From contig JAJZVW010000013.1 of the NCBI GenBank assembly GCA_021847015.1, forward strand, positions 1-64,000: a stretch of DNA of 64,000 nucleotides, given 5' to 3'. The notes beneath the pieces are model-generated. The model was not told where the DNA came from. It did no database searches and saw only the letters and a program-made list of their open reading frames with translations. The translations under genes were made by a program, and so were the position numbers. This document shows positions 27,468-35,538 of this stretch, piece after piece; the stretch's first letter is position 1; each line of letters begins with the position of its first letter. This DNA comes from Pseudomonadota bacterium. Its GTDB lineage: Bacteria > Pseudomonadota > Alphaproteobacteria > Rhodospirillales > Magnetospirillaceae.

Positions 27468-28988
27468 ATGTGGGGCAACATCACGCTGCTGGAGTTCCTG
27501 TCCCTGGGCCGCGAGGTGCCGGCCTCCCGGCCCTGGCCCCGCTTCGTGCTCGACGGCAAGAGCTGGCGCCAGCTAGTGGAGCGCATGGACGCCGCCGAAT
27601 GGGTGCTGCTGGCCGAGTGGGGCGAACCGGACGAGGTTCACGCCGCCCTTCGCGACGAGGAGACCGGCGACATCGCCATCGCCAGCCGGTCCAGCCCCGA
27701 TCGCCGGTTCTTCGCCATCGGCCAAGTGCGCCCCGGCGCGGTGCGGATGGAACGCGCCATCCGCGACCTGTGGGGCCTGGCCCCCGAAGGCTTGGAGGAC
27801 CAGCGTCCGTGGCTGGACCACGGCCGCTGGGGCAGCCGCCATCCGCTGGCGTCATCCCCCGCACCGGCCGCGGCCGAACCCTACCGCTACAAGTTCCTCG
27901 CCGCCGAGGGCGACCAGTTGCACCAGATTCCGGTCGGCCCCGTCCACGCCGGCATCATCGAGCCCGGCCATTTCCGCTTCCACGCCCAAGGAGAGACGGT
28001 GGTGCGGCTGGAGGAACGGCTGGGCTACGTCCACAAGGGCATCGTCGCCGCCATGACGGGCAAGCCGGTCGCCGATGCCGCCCGCATCGCCGCCCGCATT
28101 TCCGGGGATTCGACCGTGGCCTATTCCCTGGCGTTCGCCCGCGCTGTCGAGGCGGCGCTCGGCTGCGAGGCGCCGCCCCGCGCCCATTGGCTGCGCGCCC
28201 TGATGGCCGAGATCGAGCGCATCGCCAACCATCTGTTCGACATCGGCGCCATTTGCAACGACGCCGCCTTCGCCATCATGCTGTCGCACATGGGCGTGCT
28301 GCGCGAACGCCTCCTCAAGGCCACCGAGTCCCTGTTCGGCCACCGCTTCGCCATGGACCGGATCGTTCCCGGCGGCGTCGCGGTGGACATCGACGAGGCG
28401 GGCGTCGAAGCCCTGCGGCACGTGATGCGGGACGTCGGCAAGGGGTTCAAGAAGGCCACCGCGCTCTACCACGAGACCCCGTCCCTGCTGGACCGCACCA
28501 ACGGCACCGGCATCGTCCACGGCGCTCTGGCGCACCGGTTCGGGGCCGGCGGCTTCGTGGGGCGGGCATCCAGCCGGGGACACGACGCGCGCCGGGTCCC
28601 GGGCTATGCCCCTTACTACACCCTCGACTTCATGGTGCCGGTCCGCGCCGAAGGCGACGTCAACGCCCGCATCGAAGTCCGCATCGAGGAGGTGCGCGCC
28701 AGCCTGGGGCTGATCGAGCAGATCCTGGCCCGCCTGCCGGACGGACCCGTCCGCATGGCATTGCCGTCGGGCGCGGGGGAAGGGATCGCGCTGGTGGAGG
28801 GTTTCCGCGGCGAGGTGATCGTATGGGTGCGGGTGTCCGAAGCGGGCACGGTCACCCAGGTCCACGCCCACGACCCCTCGTGGTTCCAATGGCCGCTGCT
28901 GGAAGCGGCCATCGAAGGCAACATCGTCGCCGACTTCCCGCTGTGCAACAAGTCCTTCAACTGTTCCTATTCGGGGCACGACCTGTGA
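27468..28988 (+). CDS. hyfG: Hydrogenase-like large subunit lacking nickel ligands (HyfG/NuoCD type)
   Basis: A 506-residue fusion: a short NuoC-like N-terminus (to about 125), then the NuoD/[NiFe] large-subunit fold (LEERLGYVHKG, MAEIERIANHLFDIGAI). In true group 4 hydrogenases the first nickel site reads RxCGxCxxxH. Here it is RISGDSTVAY (residues 210-219), with Ser at 212 and 215 and Tyr for His. The C-terminal pair is also altered: Cys 493 and Cys 499 in LCNKSFNCSYSG are five residues apart, not the DPCxxC spacing. No [NiFe] centre can form in the known way. This matches Ehr (energy-converting hydrogenase-related) large subunits. The redox substrate is unknown. Confidence 0.9.
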   Translation: MWGNITLLEFLSLGREVPASRPWPRFVLDGKSWRQLVERMDAAEWVLLAEWGEPDEVHAALRDEETGDIAIASRSSPDRRFFAIGQVRPGAVRMERAIRDLWGLAPEGLEDQRPWLDHGRWGSRHPLASSPAPAAAEPYRYKFLAAEGDQLHQIPVGPVHAGIIEPGHFRFHAQGETVVRLEERLGYVHKGIVAAMTGKPVADAARIAARISGDSTVAYSLAFARAVEAALGCEAPPRAHWLRALMAEIERIANHLFDIGAICNDAAFAIMLSHMGVLRERLLKATESLFGHRFAMDRIVPGGVAVDIDEAGVEALRHVMRDVGKGFKKATALYHETPSLLDRTNGTGIVHGALAHRFGAGGFVGRASSRGHDARRVPGYAPYYTLDFMVPVRAEGDVNARIEVRIEEVRASLGLIEQILARLPDGPVRMALPSGAGEGIALVEGFRGEVIVWVRVSEAGTVTQVHAHDPSWFQWPLLEAAIEGNIVADFPLCNKSFNCSYSGHDL

Positions 28989-29000
28989 TGATTCGTTCGT

Positions 29001-29185
29001 TGTCTTCCCGAGCGCACCGACATTCCGAATGTGTCGGTGCACAATTCGTTGATTTTGTGGGCCGATTCACCCGGCAAAAGGTTCAAGCCTTTGAACTTGT
29101 TGCCGGGATCGGACCACTAGCCGGCGGCGAGGGATCCTTCACGCGGGAACGCCCGAAGAATCCCTCGGCTACGCTCGGGATGACA
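29001..29185. repeat. Dispersed palindromic repeat, copy 8, split by a ~105-base hairpin insert
   Basis: The left end TGTCTTCCCGAGCG (29001-29014) and the right part CCGGCGGCGAGGGATCC...CTCGGGATGACA (about 29120-29185) form one repeat unit. Between them lie about 105 unrelated bases with two hairpins: GCACCGACA/TGTCGGTGC at 29014-29040, and CCGGCAA...TTGCCGG enclosing AAGGTTCAA/TTTGAACTT at 29071-29106. The insert is less GC-rich than its surroundings. Confidence 0.65.
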
Positions 29186-29196
29186 GGAAAAAGGTT

Positions 29197-29285
29197 TGTC
29201 GTTCCGAGCGAGCGCCAGCGGCGAGGAACCTTTCAGCCGCGGCGCCTGAAAGGTCCCTCGGTCGCTCCGCTCCCTCGGCATGACA
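29197..29285. repeat. Dispersed palindromic repeat, copy 9
   Basis: TGTCGTTCCGAGCGAGCG at the left, GAGGAACCTTTCAG and TGAAAGGTCCCTCG as inner arms, and CCCTCGGCATGACA at the right. It closes 22 bases before the hyfI start. With copy 8 it fills the 319-base gap between hyfG and hyfI. I see no gene in that gap. Confidence 0.85.
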
Positions 29286-29307
29286 CCGCCAGCGCGGGCA
29301 TACGCCG

Positions 29308-29844
29308 ATGATTCCGCCCATCGCCCACATCCTGTTCCGCAACCTCGTCCGGGGTCCCGCCACCATCAGGGGGACGCTCCCGCCGGACCCCGACGGCGTC
29401 GCCGAACTGGCCCAGGCGGTGGGGAGCGAAGCGCGGGCGCGGCTGGGCCGCTCGCTGTCCATCCGCGCGGTCGACGCCGGATCGTGCAACGGCTGCGAAT
29501 TGGAGCTGCACGCCGTCAACAACCCCGTCTACGACCTCGAACGCTTCGGCATCCGCTTCGTCGCGTCGCCCCGGCATGCCGACGTGCTGCTGGTGACCGG
29601 CCCGGTAACCCGCAACATGGAAGAGGCGCTGACGCGCACCTACGATGCCGCGCCCTCGCCGAAATGGGTGGTGGCCCTGGGCGATTGCGCCCGCGACGGC
29701 GGCTGCTTCGCCGGCACCTACGCCGTGGCGAGCGGCGTCCACAACGTGGTGCCGGTGGACCTGCACATCCCCGGCTGCCCGCCGGCTCCCAAGCAGATCC
29801 TGACCGGCCTGCTGGCGCTGCTGCAAACGGTCGCCAAGCGTTAG
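29308..29844 (+). CDS. hyfI: Hydrogenase-4 subunit I/NuoB-like iron-sulfur subunit
   Basis: A 178-residue small subunit that would carry the [4Fe-4S] cluster next to the large-subunit active site. The four ligands are present: Cys 60 and Cys 63 (DAGSCNGCELELHAV), Cys 127 (LGDCARDGGC) and Cys 157 (IPGCPPAPKQIL). So the iron-sulfur site is intact although the partner's nickel site is not. Its ribosome site is weak, and 319 bases of repeats separate it from hyfG, so it may need read-through or its own promoter. No HyfH/NuoI ferredoxin-like gene follows. It overlaps the convergent gene by four bases. Confidence 0.92.
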   Translation: MIPPIAHILFRNLVRGPATIRGTLPPDPDGVAELAQAVGSEARARLGRSLSIRAVDAGSCNGCELELHAVNNPVYDLERFGIRFVASPRHADVLLVTGPVTRNMEEALTRTYDAAPSPKWVVALGDCARDGGCFAGTYAVASGVHNVVPVDLHIPGCPPAPKQILTGLLALLQTVAKR

Positions 29845-30431
29845 ATCGCGCGGCCCTTCCAGGGAATCAGCGCCGGCACGCGGCGGCGGTAGCCGCGATA
29901 GGCATCGCCGTAAAGGCGCACCAGCTTGCGTTCCTCGAACGCGGTGCCGATGGCCAGGTACAGACTGCCCAATACCGCCGTCGCCAGGCCCAGCGGATTG
30001 ATCGCCGCACCCCACAGGATCAGGTAGCCCCCGGCGTAAAGCGGATGGCGAACAAAGCGGTGCGGACCGTCGAGGCGCAGGGATTCGTCCTCGGGCGCCT
30101 CGCGTTCGCGCAACTGGGTGGTCCCCGCGAGCCGGCCGAGATCGTAGTAGCGGGCCGAACCCAGCAGCACGGCCCAGCCGGCGAGGTTCACCGCCAGCAT
30201 CGCCGCGCGCACGCCCGACGGCAGGGAAAAGGCCGGGAAGCGACCGAGCATCGCCACCCCCACCGCCGCCAACGCGCCGAAGGAACCCAAGGCGAACAGA
30301 TTGTATGCAATCCGGTACCGGCGCCCGAACGCAGGGATCAGACGCGCCTTCACCGGTGCGGACGCCAGGCCGGAATGGCCGAGGCCGAACAGAACCCACG
30401 CCAGCGCGTAGACGAGAAGGCCGGTGGTCAT
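29841..30431 (-). CDS. Isoprenylcysteine methyltransferase-like (ICMT/PEMT/NnrU fold) membrane protein
   Basis: A 196-residue protein with about five membrane helices. The C-terminal motif DGPHRFVRHPLYAGGYLILWG, followed by EERKLVRLYGDAYRGYRRRV, is the SAM-binding signature of the ICMT/phospholipid-methyltransferase fold (first part residues about 118-138). The substrate is unknown. Bacterial members methylate lipids or prenyl groups, or have no known role. The ATG at 30431 has GGGGAGAG upstream. A longer frame to 30530 runs through repeat copy 10 and is rejected. Confidence 0.85.
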   Translation of the reverse strand: MTTGLLVYALAWVLFGLGHSGLASAPVKARLIPAFGRRYRIAYNLFALGSFGALAAVGVAMLGRFPAFSLPSGVRAAMLAVNLAGWAVLLGSARYYDLGRLAGTTQLREREAPEDESLRLDGPHRFVRHPLYAGGYLILWGAAINPLGLATAVLGSLYLAIGTAFEERKLVRLYGDAYRGYRRRVPALIPWKGRAI

Positions 30432-30445
30432 TTCTCTCCCCGCCC

Positions 30446-30529
30446 TGTCACCCCGAGCTGACGCGAGGGGTCTTTCGGGCAGGATATGCTTGAAAGATTC
30501 CTCACTCGCTACGCTCCCTCGGAATGACA
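30446..30529. repeat. Dispersed palindromic repeat, copy 10
   Basis: TGTCACCCCGAGCTGACGCG at the left, GAGGGGTCTTTCGG and TGAAAGATTCCTC as inner arms, and CCCTCGGAATGACA at the right. It ends two bases before the tgt stop codon (30532). Confidence 0.85.
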
Positions 30530-30531
30530 TC

Positions 30532-31659
30532 CTACAAAGGGTCGATATCCCCCAGCGCTTCCGCCGCCAGGGCGGCCTCGGCGAACCGGGCCGTCCGTCC
30601 CTCGGCGATGGCGGCGCGCAGGCCGCGCATGATGTCCTGGTAATATTGGATGTTGTGCCAGGTCAGCAGCATCGGCCCGAGAATTTCCTCGGACCGAACG
30701 AGATGATGGAGATAGGCGCGGGAGTAGTTTCGGCAGGCCGGGCAAGAGCAGGCTTCGTCGAGCGGGCGCGGATCGTCCTGATGGCGGGCGTTGCGGATGT
30801 TGACCGTGCCCCGGCGGGTGAAGGCCTGGGCGGTGCGCCCCGAGCGGGTCGGCATCACGCAATCGAACATGTCGATGCCCCGCAAGACCGCGCCGACGAT
30901 GTCGGACGGGCGCCCCACACCCATCAGGTACCGCGGCCGGTCGGCGGGCAGAAGCGGCGTGGTGGCGTCGAGGACGGCGAACATCGCCTCCTGTCCCTCG
31001 CCCACCGCCAGCCCGCCCACCGCGTAACCGTCGAAGCCGGTGGCGACCAGCGCCGCCACCGATTCCGCCCTGAGGTCGGGATAGATCCCCCCCTGGACGA
31101 TGCCGAACAGGGCGTAGCCCTCGCGCTCGGCGAAGGCGTCGCGCGAGCGCCGCGCCCAGCGCATGGACAGGCGCATGGACTGGGCCGCCTGCTCGGGCGT
31201 GGCCGGAAAGGGCGTGCATTCGTCGAAGGCCATGGTGATGTCGGCATCCAGCAGGCGCTGGATGTCCATCGACCGCTCCGGCGTCAGCTCGTGGCGCGAG
31301 CCGTCGATATGGGACTGGAAGGTCACGCCCTGCTCGGTGATCTTGCGCAGCTTCGCCAGGCTCATCACCTGGAAGCCCCCCGAATCCGTCAGGATCGGCC
31401 CCGGCCAGTTCATGAATTCGTGCAGTCCGCCCAGACGCGCGACCCGCTCGGCCCCCGGGCGCAGCATCAGGTGATAGGTGTTGCCAAGCAATACCTGCGC
31501 CCCCGTGGCCGCCACCGATTCCGGCATCATGGCCTTGACCGTGGCGGCGGTCCCCACCGGCATGAAGGCGGGGGTGTCGACGGGTCCATGGGCCGTATGC
31601 ACCCGGCCCAGGCGGGCGGCGCCGTCGGTGGCGAACAGGTCGAAGCGGAAGCCGGTCAC
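30532..31659 (-). CDS. tgt: tRNA-guanine transglycosylase
   Basis: Tgt swaps guanine-34 for preQ1 in Asp, Asn, His and Tyr tRNAs, which leads to queuosine. The 375-residue protein has the substrate-binding [18 protein letters not shown] near residue 90, the nucleophile in [10 protein letters not shown] and [19 protein letters not shown], and the zinc site CSCPAC with a downstream His. The start is GTG with GAGG upstream. Its first bases overlap the queA stop by four (GTGA), giving the usual queA-tgt coupling. Confidence 0.96.
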   Translation of the reverse strand: MTGFRFDLFATDGAARLGRVHTAHGPVDTPAFMPVGTAATVKAMMPESVAATGAQVLLGNTYHLMLRPGAERVARLGGLHEFMNWPGPILTDSGGFQVMSLAKLRKITEQGVTFQSHIDGSRHELTPERSMDIQRLLDADITMAFDECTPFPATPEQAAQSMRLSMRWARRSRDAFAEREGYALFGIVQGGIYPDLRAESVAALVATGFDGYAVGGLAVGEGQEAMFAVLDATTPLLPADRPRYLMGVGRPSDIVGAVLRGIDMFDCVMPTRSGRTAQAFTRRGTVNIRNARHQDDPRPLDEACSCPACRNYSRAYLHHLVRSEEILGPMLLTWHNIQYYQDIMRGLRAAIAEGRTARFAEAALAAEALGDIDPL

Positions 31660-32693
31660 GGAAGGTCCTCGCGGTGGAGCAGGCAGGCATCGCCATAGGA
31701 ATAGAAACGGTAACCGGCCGCCATGGCGTGGGCATAGGCCCCTTTCATCCGCTCCAGCCCGGAAAAGGCCGACACCAGCATGAACAGGGTCGAGCGCGGC
31801 AGGTGGAAATTGGTCATCAGCGCGTCCACCGCCCGGAACCGGTAGCCGGGAGTGATGAAGATGTCGGTGGCGCCATCGAACGGGGCGAGAGTGCCGTCGG
31901 GACCGGCGGCGCTTTCCAAGAGCCGCAGGGAGGTGGTGCCCACCGCCACCACCCGCCCGCCGGCGGCGCGGGCGGCGTTGATGGCCTCGGCCGCCTGGAC
32001 GGTAATGGTGCCCCGCTCCCGGTGCATGCGGTGGTCGCGGGTATCCTCGGCCTTGACCGGCAGGAACGTGCCCGCGCCCACGTGCAGGGTAAGCATGGCC
32101 CGCCGCACGCCGGCCGCATCCAGGGCCGCCAGCAGCTCGGGCGTGAAATGCAGTCCGGCGGTGGGCGCGGCCACCGCCCCCTTCTCGCGGGCGAACACCG
32201 TCTGATAATCGGTGCGGTCGGATTCGTCGGCCTTGCCCTGGCGGATGTAGGGCGGCAGCGGCAGGTTTCCTTCGGCCTCGATGGCGGCCATGAGATCGTC
32301 GCCGCAACGCTCGAAGGCGAGCAGCACTTCGCCCGCCTCGCCCTTTTCCACCACCGTGGCGGCCAAGGCCGGCCCGAAATCGACGGTATCGCCAAGGCGC
32401 AATTTCTTGGCCGGCCGGGCGAACGCCTTCCAGCGGTCCGCGCCGACCCGCTCGTGCAAAGTCACCTCGACTCCGGCCTCTCCCCGCCGCCCGGCCAGCC
32501 GGGCGGGAATGACACGGGTGTCGTTGAACACCAGGACGTCGCCGGCCCCGAGCAGGCGCGGCAGGTCGCGGATTCCGAGATCGTCCAGGATGTCGCCGTG
32601 GACATGCAGCAGCCGCGCCGCATCCCGGGGATGGACGGGGCGCTCGGCGATCAGGTCCCTCGGCAGATCGAAGTCGAACAAATCCACGCGCAT
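31656..32693 (-). CDS. queA: S-adenosylmethionine:tRNA ribosyltransferase-isomerase
   Basis: QueA transfers and isomerises the ribosyl moiety of SAM onto preQ1-tRNA, giving epoxyqueuosine. The 345-residue protein begins [19 protein letters not shown] and has [38 protein letters not shown] and [16 protein letters not shown], all family hallmarks. The ATG at 32693 gives the family length. It is the upstream gene of queA-tgt. The AT-richer region with direct repeats at 32843-32861 lies beyond its 5' end. Confidence 0.96.
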   Translation of the reverse strand: MRVDLFDFDLPRDLIAERPVHPRDAARLLHVHGDILDDLGIRDLPRLLGAGDVLVFNDTRVIPARLAGRRGEAGVEVTLHERVGADRWKAFARPAKKLRLGDTVDFGPALAATVVEKGEAGEVLLAFERCGDDLMAAIEAEGNLPLPPYIRQGKADESDRTDYQTVFAREKGAVAAPTAGLHFTPELLAALDAAGVRRAMLTLHVGAGTFLPVKAEDTRDHRMHRERGTITVQAAEAINAARAAGGRVVAVGTTSLRLLESAAGPDGTLAPFDGATDIFITPGYRFRAVDALMTNFHLPRSTLFMLVSAFSGLERMKGAYAHAMAAGYRFYSYGDACLLHREDLP

Positions 32694-32842
32694 GGCGTCC
32701 GCCGTGTCGCAGGATTTCCCGGCGACGTCAACCCCTCGACCGGCATCGCGTTTCGGCGATCGCGGCTTGCCTGCGCGCACACCCCCTGAGCCCGCACGCC
32801 GCCGGAGAAGGCGTGGAGGGAGCCGCAACGAAGGCCGCCAAT

Positions 32843-32861
32843 GTCACAATTCGTCACAATT
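32843..32861. promoter_or_regulatory. Tandem direct repeat GTCACAATT x2, possible operator
   Basis: Two copies of GTCACAATT lie at 32843-32851 and 32853-32861, a ten-base (one helical turn) period. They sit in an AT-rich stretch between queA and the DnaA-like gene, about 85 bases before the latter's likely ATG. Such spacing is typical of protein-binding repeats. The protein is unknown. Confidence 0.45.
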
Positions 32862-32945
32862 TGATTCAACTTGCAGCTAGCATGGCGCGCATAAGCCTTG
32901 CAGACTTCGCCTGTGCTTATTGCCATTTCCAATGGATGCTCCGTC

Positions 32946-33320
32946 ATGCAGGCTGCCACACTCGATTTCCACCCGTCCAGCCGCAGATCCCCGGGCGACA
33001 TAGCCTTGGCCACCGTCCTTGCCACGGTCGCCGCCGATTTCGGGCTCTCTCAGGAGGAAATGATGGCCCCCACGCGCGGGCACGCCATCTGGAAGCCGCG
33101 CATGGCCGCGATGTACTACGCGCGGTTGCTCACCGATTGCTCGCTGCCCGAGCTTGGCCGCGCCTTCGGGGGCCGCAACCACACCACGGTCCTGCGCGCC
33201 TTCCGCCGCTGCCGGGAACTGATGGACAAGGATCCCGCCTGGGCGGACCGCATGGACGCGCTGCTGGTCAGACTGATCGGAAAGATCGTCGGCGGGGCCG
33301 GCGGTTCGCACAGAATGTGA
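32946..33320 (+). CDS. Stand-alone DnaA domain IV (DNA-binding) protein
   Basis: A 124-residue protein consisting essentially of the DnaA C-terminal DNA-binding domain: VAADFGLSQEEM, then RMAAMYYARLLTDCSLPELG and FGGRNHTTVLRAFRR (residues about 70-105), which matches the DnaA-box recognition helix and the GGRDHTTV signature with Asp to Asn. No AAA+ ATPase part exists. Possible roles are a DnaA-box binding competitor of DnaA or a transcription factor. The ATG at 32946 is favoured but lacks a strong ribosome site. A TTG at 32898 would add 16 residues. The gene stands alone, upstream of a response regulator. Confidence 0.85.
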   Translation: MQAATLDFHPSSRRSPGDIALATVLATVAADFGLSQEEMMAPTRGHAIWKPRMAAMYYARLLTDCSLPELGRAFGGRNHTTVLRAFRRCRELMDKDPAWADRMDALLVRLIGKIVGGAGGSHRM

Positions 33321-33408
33321 GCGGCCAACTCTGAGCATTTGACGAAGGCCACGTCCCTGGGGCTTCCTAATCGGCCAAGGGCGTTTCGAGGCTGAGGGAA
33401 ATCCGGGG

Positions 33409-34116
33409 ATGGTATCCGTCGCAGTCGTCGAGGACGAATCCTCGCTGCGGGCCGACTTGGTCGAGTATCTGGGGGCTTGCGGCCATCGCGCCATCGGTTG
33501 CGAGGATGCGCGGGCGCTTGACCAGGCGCTGTCGGTGCGCTCCGTCGATATCATCATCCTGGACGTCAACCTGCCGGGCGAGAACGGATTCGCCGTTGCC
33601 AGCCGGCTGCGCGAACACTCGGCCGTCGGCATCATCATGCTGACCGCGCGGGGTATGAACATCGACCGCGTCGTGGGCCTGGAGGTCGGGGCCGATGTCT
33701 ACATGATCAAGCCGGTGGAGCTTCGCGAGATCGAGGCGCAGGTTCGGGCCTTGGCCCGGCGGCTGGAGGGCCGCGTCTCCGAAGCCGCGCCGGCCCCCGC
33801 AGCCCATACCGCCAAATCGTGGGTCTACGACCAGCTCGCCTGGACCCTGCTGTCCCCCGCGGGCGCGCCCTTGAAACTGACGGCCCACGAAAGGATTCTG
33901 GTGTCGCTGCTGGTGTCGCGCCCCGGCGAGCCTGTATCGCGCGCCGACATCTTCCGGGCTCTGGGAAAAAGCAACTGGGACCCGGCCGACCGCTCGGTGG
34001 ATTCCATGGTCCGCCGACTGCGTGCCAAGGGGATCGAGCTGACCGGTTCCGAGCTGCCCGTCGAGGCCGTGCATGGCACCGGCTATGTCTTCACCGCTCC
34101 GGTCTCGGTACGCTGA
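33409..34116 (+). CDS. OmpR-family response regulator
   Basis: A 235-residue protein. The receiver domain (1-115) has acidic residues E8/D9, phospho-acceptor Asp 52 (IIILDVNLPGENG), Thr in MLTARG and Lys 101 (MIKPVEL). The C-terminal winged helix (about 140-230) has DPADRSVDSMVRRLRAK and GTGYVF. It is expected to bind DNA when phosphorylated. Its stop overlaps the start of the next gene by one base (TGATG), so the two are made together and the next protein is the likely phosphodonor. Confidence 0.92.
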   Translation: MVSVAVVEDESSLRADLVEYLGACGHRAIGCEDARALDQALSVRSVDIIILDVNLPGENGFAVASRLREHSAVGIIMLTARGMNIDRVVGLEVGADVYMIKPVELREIEAQVRALARRLEGRVSEAAPAPAAHTAKSWVYDQLAWTLLSPAGAPLKLTAHERILVSLLVSRPGEPVSRADIFRALGKSNWDPADRSVDSMVRRLRAKGIELTGSELPVEAVHGTGYVFTAPVSVR

Positions 34117-35396
34117 TGGGAGACAAGGTGAAGCTGAGGCTGCGGCAGCGCCCGGCCACCCCGGGGATGCCGGCCGCTCCCTGGCGGGTGCTGGTCGCCG
34201 ACGACGACGAGCAGGTCCACCAGATGACCCGCCTGCTGCTGCGCGACTTTTCGTTCGAGGGCCGGCCGTTCGAACCCGTAAGCGCGCGGTCCGCGGCGGA
34301 GGCGGCCGACGTCCTGCGCACCCACCCGGACATTCCCGTGGCGCTGATCGACGTGGTGATGGAATCCCCCGATGCCGGCTTGCGGCTGGTCCGGCGCATC
34401 CGCGACGAACTTGGCAACGGCCGGCTGCGCATCATCCTGCGGACCGGCCAGCCGGGGGAAGCGCCCGAACGCGACGTGGTGCTCGGCTACGACGTCAACG
34501 ATTACAAGAACAAGACCGAGCTGACGGCCCAGAAGCTGTTCACCGCGCTGGTGGGCGCCGTCCGGGCCTGGAACGACATCGTCCGCGCCTCCACGCTGGC
34601 CGAGGAGCTCGCCGGCCTCAACGCCTCGCTGGAACGGAAGGTCGCGGAACGGACCGAAGCGCTGGCCCGCGCCAAGGAGGCCGCCGAAGTGGCGCTGGCC
34701 CGCGAGACCACGGCCAAACGGCAGTTGCGCCAGTTCCTGTCGATGATGTCCCACGAATTCCGCACCCCGCTGGCGGTGATCGATTCGGCGGCCCAGATGC
34801 TGCTGTTGCGCGCGGCCGAGACCCTGCGGCCCCGCCTGGACGCCATCCGCGGCGGAGTCCAGCGGCTGATCGGCCTTATCGACACCTGCCTTGCCGACGA
34901 GCAATTGGACTCGGGCCAGATCATCCTCCAGGAACAGGCCTTCGACCTCAAACCTCTATTGGAGGGGGTCATCGCGCAGCACCGCAACGCCGCCCCGGAA
35001 CGGACCATCCGCGTCGAATGCGCCGCCCTGCCCGGGGCCTGGGGCGATCCCGGCCTGCTGACCCTGGTTTTCAACAACCTGATCTCGAACGCCCTCAAAT
35101 ACTCCGGCGATGCGTCGCCCGTCGACATCGGCGCCGAGGATGAGGGCGGCGCCATCCGCGTCACCGTCCGCGACCAGGGCATCGGCATCCCCGAAGACGA
35201 TCTCCCGCGCGTCTTCGAGCGCTTCCACCGCGCGGGCAACGCCGCCGGCGTGCCGGGATCGGGCATCGGCCTGCATATGGCGCGGCAGATCGTCGATCTG
35301 CACGGCGGCAGCCTCGCCGTGGCCAGCCGAGTGGGCTCCGGCTCCACCTTCACCGTCCGTTTGCGCGCGGCGCCGATACCCGGCTCGAAGGGATGA
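34116..35396 (+). CDS. Receiver-histidine kinase hybrid, soluble
   Basis: A 426-residue protein with an N-terminal receiver (about 22-150; VLVADDDEQVHQM, phospho-acceptor Asp 79 in ALIDVVMESPDAG, TGQPGEAPE). A coiled coil follows (160-200; SLERKVAERTEALARAKEAA), then HisKA with His 213 (SMMSHEFRTPLAVID) and HATPase (NNLISNALKYSG, DQGIGIPEDDLPRVF, GSGIGLHMARQIVDLHGG). There is no membrane segment or input domain other than the receiver, so it must be controlled by phosphorylation from elsewhere. It is coupled to the preceding response regulator and upstream of siaB-siaC. Confidence 0.9.
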   Translation: MGDKVKLRLRQRPATPGMPAAPWRVLVADDDEQVHQMTRLLLRDFSFEGRPFEPVSARSAAEAADVLRTHPDIPVALIDVVMESPDAGLRLVRRIRDELGNGRLRIILRTGQPGEAPERDVVLGYDVNDYKNKTELTAQKLFTALVGAVRAWNDIVRASTLAEELAGLNASLERKVAERTEALARAKEAAEVALARETTAKRQLRQFLSMMSHEFRTPLAVIDSAAQMLLLRAAETLRPRLDAIRGGVQRLIGLIDTCLADEQLDSGQIILQEQAFDLKPLLEGVIAQHRNAAPERTIRVECAALPGAWGDPGLLTLVFNNLISNALKYSGDASPVDIGAEDEGGAIRVTVRDQGIGIPEDDLPRVFERFHRAGNAAGVPGSGIGLHMARQIVDLHGGSLAVASRVGSGSTFTVRLRAAPIPGSKG

Positions 35397-35538
35397 GTGG
35401 CCGTGGAGCCGGAATGGCAAGGGCATTGCGCGCCCCGCCGTCCCGTTGTCGGAGAGGAAGGATTGCGCCCCTAGGGTGATCGACGATACCATGCACCTCC
35501 AATGGCGATATTCGAGTGGACGCTCCGAGAGAAGTCTG

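Noticed and set aside
27468-29844. Functional [NiFe] hydrogenase or formate hydrogenlyase
   Set aside because: The nickel-ligand Cys are replaced by Ser, and no HyfH ferredoxin subunit, formate dehydrogenase or hyp maturation genes are in the window.
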